A stretch of 42,929 nucleotides of DNA from Alicyclobacillus tolerans. Lineage in GTDB: Bacteria > Bacillota > Bacilli > Alicyclobacillales > Alicyclobacillaceae. Position numbers and translations under genes: made by a program. How positions within the stretch are numbered: the stretch's first letter is position 1; every line of letters starts with the position of its first letter. Below the pieces are notes generated by a model. The model ran no database searches and had not been told where the DNA came from. It was given only the letters and a program-made list of their open reading frames with translations. Location: the NCBI RefSeq assembly GCF_001447355.1, contig NZ_JXBW01000023.1:1-42929 (forward strand), written 5' to 3'. Of this stretch, positions 40,706-42,929 are shown in pieces.

Positions 40706-41551
40706 ATGACTACAACTCAAGTTACCACCGACGTGCGCCGCGTCTCTTCCCTGCCCGTATCCCTACCAACGAATGCGACGTCAGGTTCATTTGTGCTGCA
40801 TAACACATTTATGGCGAGTTATATCGCTGTGCTGAATGAGTCCGGAGCACAAATGAATGTGTCAATCGGCAAGCCGTCCATGCAGCCGTCCGATGCGTTG
40901 CCCTTCAATGCTGGCGTGTATCTATCATTGCCACTCCCGCAGGAGACAGACACGGTAACGGTATTCTGGGATGCGCCGACCGAGTTGTCGCCGGAGAATA
41001 ATAGTGTAATCTTTCTGTTCTCGAATTTGACGATCCCAGTCCAAGGCGGGGCTATGTCTCCAGGCGGTACGGCGCAAAATGTCACGGTCATGAATACGGT
41101 CCACTCGATCATCGACAGCATTACGGGCGGTGTCGCCGTGTCGAGCATGCCTCCGATCCTTGGCAGCGACTACGGGAATCCCGCCGCGAATCATGTCATT
41201 AAGGTTGACGCCGCTGGCAATCAGTATGTTGTTCTTGCATCTGGCGGCCAGGTGGAGATTACGAATTCAACGCTGGCCACGGCTGGGATCGTAGGGAATG
41301 CCCAAACGAATGTCGGGACGACTGCCGTACAGCTTACTGTGCCGGCTGGCGCACGCAATTTCGCCATTACGAATATGGATTCGAGCAATACTCTTTATCT
41401 CGGGTCAAGCAGCTCAGTGACCACATCTAACGGCTTCCCTATCGCTCCCAAACAAACGTTTGCGTTCGACTGTGATCCAACGGCCAGCGGGATCGTGGTA
41501 TGGGCGATTGCGACGGCCAGTATCACGGTTGCCACGATGGGGGTGAAATGA
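40706..41551 (+). CDS. Virion structural protein, vertex or spike candidate
   Basis: The 281-residue protein is beta-rich and neutral. The C-terminal part (TVPAGARNFAITNMDSSNTL through GFPIAPKQTFAF, about 210-260) resembles small jelly-roll modules of phage baseplate and vertex proteins. GAGGTGA precedes ATG 40706. Its place just before the fibre-like gene suggests a penton or spike base. No family is certain. Confidence 0.65.
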   Translation: MTTTQVTTDVRRVSSLPVSLPTNATSGSFVLHNTFMASYIAVLNESGAQMNVSIGKPSMQPSDALPFNAGVYLSLPLPQETDTVTVFWDAPTELSPENNSVIFLFSNLTIPVQGGAMSPGGTAQNVTVMNTVHSIIDSITGGVAVSSMPPILGSDYGNPAANHVIKVDAAGNQYVVLASGGQVEITNSTLATAGIVGNAQTNVGTTAVQLTVPAGARNFAITNMDSSNTLYLGSSSSVTTSNGFPIAPKQTFAFDCDPTASGIVVWAIATASITVATMGVK

Positions 41552-41552
41552 C

Positions 41553-42566
41553 GTGAGTCTACGGATCACAACCCCAGTCCTCGGAAATGCCGCAGCGGGT
41601 GATGTGCGAGCGGGAAAGACGTTCTCGGGAACTGCTGTTACACCTGGTACAGCTGGTACACTGCCCACGCAGACGAGCCCTGGGACGATCACACCAGGCA
41701 CATCGAATCAATCGTTCCCGGCAGGTATCTACGACAGTGGGTGGTCGGTCAAGGGCGATCCAAACCTTGTGCCGGGGAATATTGCGCAGGGTGTGTCGAT
41801 CTTCGGGGTTACGGGGACAAGCGTTCAGGCTGCGGGCAATGCGACTCCCGCTCAGGTGCTGACGGGGTATACATTCACTTCCGCGGGAGCAAGCGGTACG
41901 CAAAACGGTACCATGCCCAATAACGGTGCCGTGATACTCACACCAAGCGGTACTGGTACGGTGTCGATACCGGCGGGATACCACAACGGGAGCGGATATG
42001 TCGCCCAAGTGAGTGTACCTGCAGCAAATGTGCTCACAGGCACGACGATCGCTGGCGTGGCCGGAACCATGCCGAACCATGGATCGCCAACCTGGACGCC
42101 AGGTACGAGCAATCAGAGTTTGGCGGCAGGTTATTACTCTGGGGGTACCGTGCAAGGCGACGGAAATCTCCAGGCGGGCAATATACGCAGTGGAGTTAGC
42201 ATATTTGGTGTGTCTGGGAATGTGACGCCGCGGCAGTATGCACAGGGGACAACCAGTTGTTCAGGTGGCACTGTGACATTTTATTGTCACGGGACTTCAG
42301 GCAACCAATCATTATATTATGTCACTGTATCAGGACTAGGATTCCAGCCATCGCTCATCTTTATATTCGTGCCAGTAACCGGAGCTATCACCGTATATGC
42401 CGCGAATGCGAATATAGACAACTATGGAGATACTATCTATTGCGCAAGCGGCGGACTGTTCTATCTAGACGGGTCGAGCGCTTATGTTAACGGAGGGACA
42501 TTCCAGCTTCCGATAAGCAAGTATCAGACGGGTAGTAACACAATATATTGGGAGGCCTATCTATGA
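41553..42566 (+). CDS. Fibre/spike protein with tail-fibre-type repeats
   Basis: The 337-residue protein contains two copies of a module (about 48-88 and 183-222) with PGTSNQS, AG(I/Y)Y, and NI(A/R)(Q/S)GVSIFGV(T/S)G, separated by a GTMPNNGAV and IPAGYHNGSGYV segment. These motifs are common in tail fibres of tailed Firmicutes phages. A distinct C-terminal domain (about 225-337) is probably the receptor-binding head. GTG 41553 follows GGGGGTGA. Confidence 0.82.
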   Translation: MSLRITTPVLGNAAAGDVRAGKTFSGTAVTPGTAGTLPTQTSPGTITPGTSNQSFPAGIYDSGWSVKGDPNLVPGNIAQGVSIFGVTGTSVQAAGNATPAQVLTGYTFTSAGASGTQNGTMPNNGAVILTPSGTGTVSIPAGYHNGSGYVAQVSVPAANVLTGTTIAGVAGTMPNHGSPTWTPGTSNQSLAAGYYSGGTVQGDGNLQAGNIRSGVSIFGVSGNVTPRQYAQGTTSCSGGTVTFYCHGTSGNQSLYYVTVSGLGFQPSLIFIFVPVTGAITVYAANANIDNYGDTIYCASGGLFYLDGSSAYVNGGTFQLPISKYQTGSNTIYWEAYL

Positions 42567-42886
42567 ATATCGGCCGACGCATTTACTATGACATATCCAC
42601 TGGGGATGTAATCCTAGACACCGGCGAGCGTTCGGGGGATGTTGTGGAGACTACACAGGCCCAAGATTTTGAAACCTACCCCGCGCTCCAGGGGCGAGAC
42701 GCAACAACGGTAGGCGTCCTGCAGCTTAACTATGGCCAATACGCGGAAAATTATCAGACAAGCTATATCTCGAATGTGAATCCGACGACGCAGGCAATTA
42801 CGTTTACTCCATATTCCATGCCGTCGACAAATACGACAAGTAGCTCCGCCAGTACGTCTTCGACTATCGGAGGAACGTCCTCATGA
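42563..42886 (+). CDS. Small protein after the fibre gene
   Basis: The 107-residue product starts MNIGRRIYYDISTGDVILDT and ends in a Ser/Thr-rich tail. ATG 42563 follows GGAGG and overlaps the fibre stop by four bases. The start resembles small proteins encoded next to tail-fibre genes of tailed Firmicutes phages. Function unknown. Confidence 0.75.
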   Translation: MNIGRRIYYDISTGDVILDTGERSGDVVETTQAQDFETYPALQGRDATTVGVLQLNYGQYAENYQTSYISNVNPTTQAITFTPYSMPSTNTTSSSASTSSTIGGTSS

Positions 42887-42929
42887 CCAGTCGTGAGATT
42901 GCTTGGATCGTCATTGCCGCTGCAGCCGG
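42883..42929 (+). CDS. Partial gene, membrane protein start, cut by window end
   Basis: ATG 42883 follows GGAGGAAC and overlaps the previous stop by four bases. Only the first 15 residues (MTSREIAWIVIAAAA) are visible; they begin a hydrophobic helix. Confidence 0.6.
   Translation, partial: MTSREIAWIVIAAAA

Larger units (their letters stand above)
27725..42929. mobile_element. Integrated tailless (double-jelly-roll) phage, right end outside window
   Basis: From the serine integrase onward, genes form a leftward lysogeny block and a long rightward block of replication, packaging, capsid, membrane, lysis and spike genes. A packaging ATPase of about 216 residues and a 385-residue capsid-like protein replace terminase and tailed-phage head genes. 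Most genes overlap or abut, in contrast to the spaced chromosomal genes before it. The left boundary is probably between 27545 and 27724, next to the integrase stop; the other att site is not in the window. At least 15.2 kb is present, similar in scale to PRD1 or Bam35. Confidence 0.82.

Noticed and set aside
27725-42929. Interpretation as an ordinary tailed prophage
   Set aside because: No large terminase, portal, head protease, tape measure or tail tube is visible in over 15 kb, and the packaging ATPase is of the short FtsK/HerA type. Tail-fibre-like repeats alone are not enough.

Overview
The window comes from a spore-forming Gram-positive bacterium of moderate GC content, most likely a relative of Alicyclobacillus (order Bacillales). 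The reasons are the spore genes (sleB-ypeB, spoIVA), the Firmicutes regulators CcpA, MecA and TRAP (mtrB), a c-di-AMP-binding CBS protein, and gene order resembling the Bacillus subtilis cmk-ypfD-der-gpsA-spoIVA-mtrB-hepS-menG-hepT-ndk-cheR region. GTG and TTG starts preceded by strong Shine-Dalgarno sites are common. The genus is an inference; no 16S gene is present.

Positions 1 to about 27,500 are chromosomal housekeeping DNA. In order: tRNA-Leu; ccpA; a PepV-type dipeptidase; mecA; glutamate dehydrogenase; a small Cys-rich protein; the sleB-ypeB germination pair; a PilZ c-di-GMP sensor, a membrane protein, cmk, plsC and an S1-repeat protein; a membrane protein, a PDZ/radical-SAM DUF512 protein, der, plsY and gpsA; gcvH; spoIVA; tRNA-Pro; the TRAP and menaquinone side-chain operon mtrB-hepS-menG-hepT; ndk; a reverse-strand patatin; cheR; a CbpB-like CBS protein; a stand-alone GT51 glycosyltransferase; a stand-alone lipoyl-domain protein; and two reverse-strand membrane genes, a 39-residue single-span peptide and a CPA2 cation/proton antiporter.

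From about 27,700 to the end lies one edge and most of an integrated virus. It does not look like a tailed prophage. A large serine integrase, an ImmA/IrrE metallopeptidase and a CI-like repressor read leftward. A Cro-like gene starts the rightward block: a DnaD-domain replication protein with iteron-like repeats inside its gene, zinc-ribbon proteins, and small unknown genes. Then come a short FtsK/HerA-type (A32/P9-like) packaging ATPase, an AbrB-zinc-ribbon regulator, and a 385-residue protein that I read as a double-jelly-roll major capsid protein. It is followed by a run of tiny membrane proteins, a membrane-anchored Gln-rich protein, a hidden 49-residue membrane peptide, a GH25-LysM endolysin, a transglycosylase with a membrane anchor, and spike- or fibre-like proteins. 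No large terminase, portal, tape measure or sheath is visible.

The best explanation is a temperate, tailless, internal-membrane phage of the PRD1/Bam35 type. Its lysogeny module (serine integrase, CI/Cro switch, ImmA) and DnaD-based replication are unlike the protein-primed linear plasmid lifestyle of known Bacillus tectiviruses. The right end and att site lie outside the window, and the last gene is cut by its edge.
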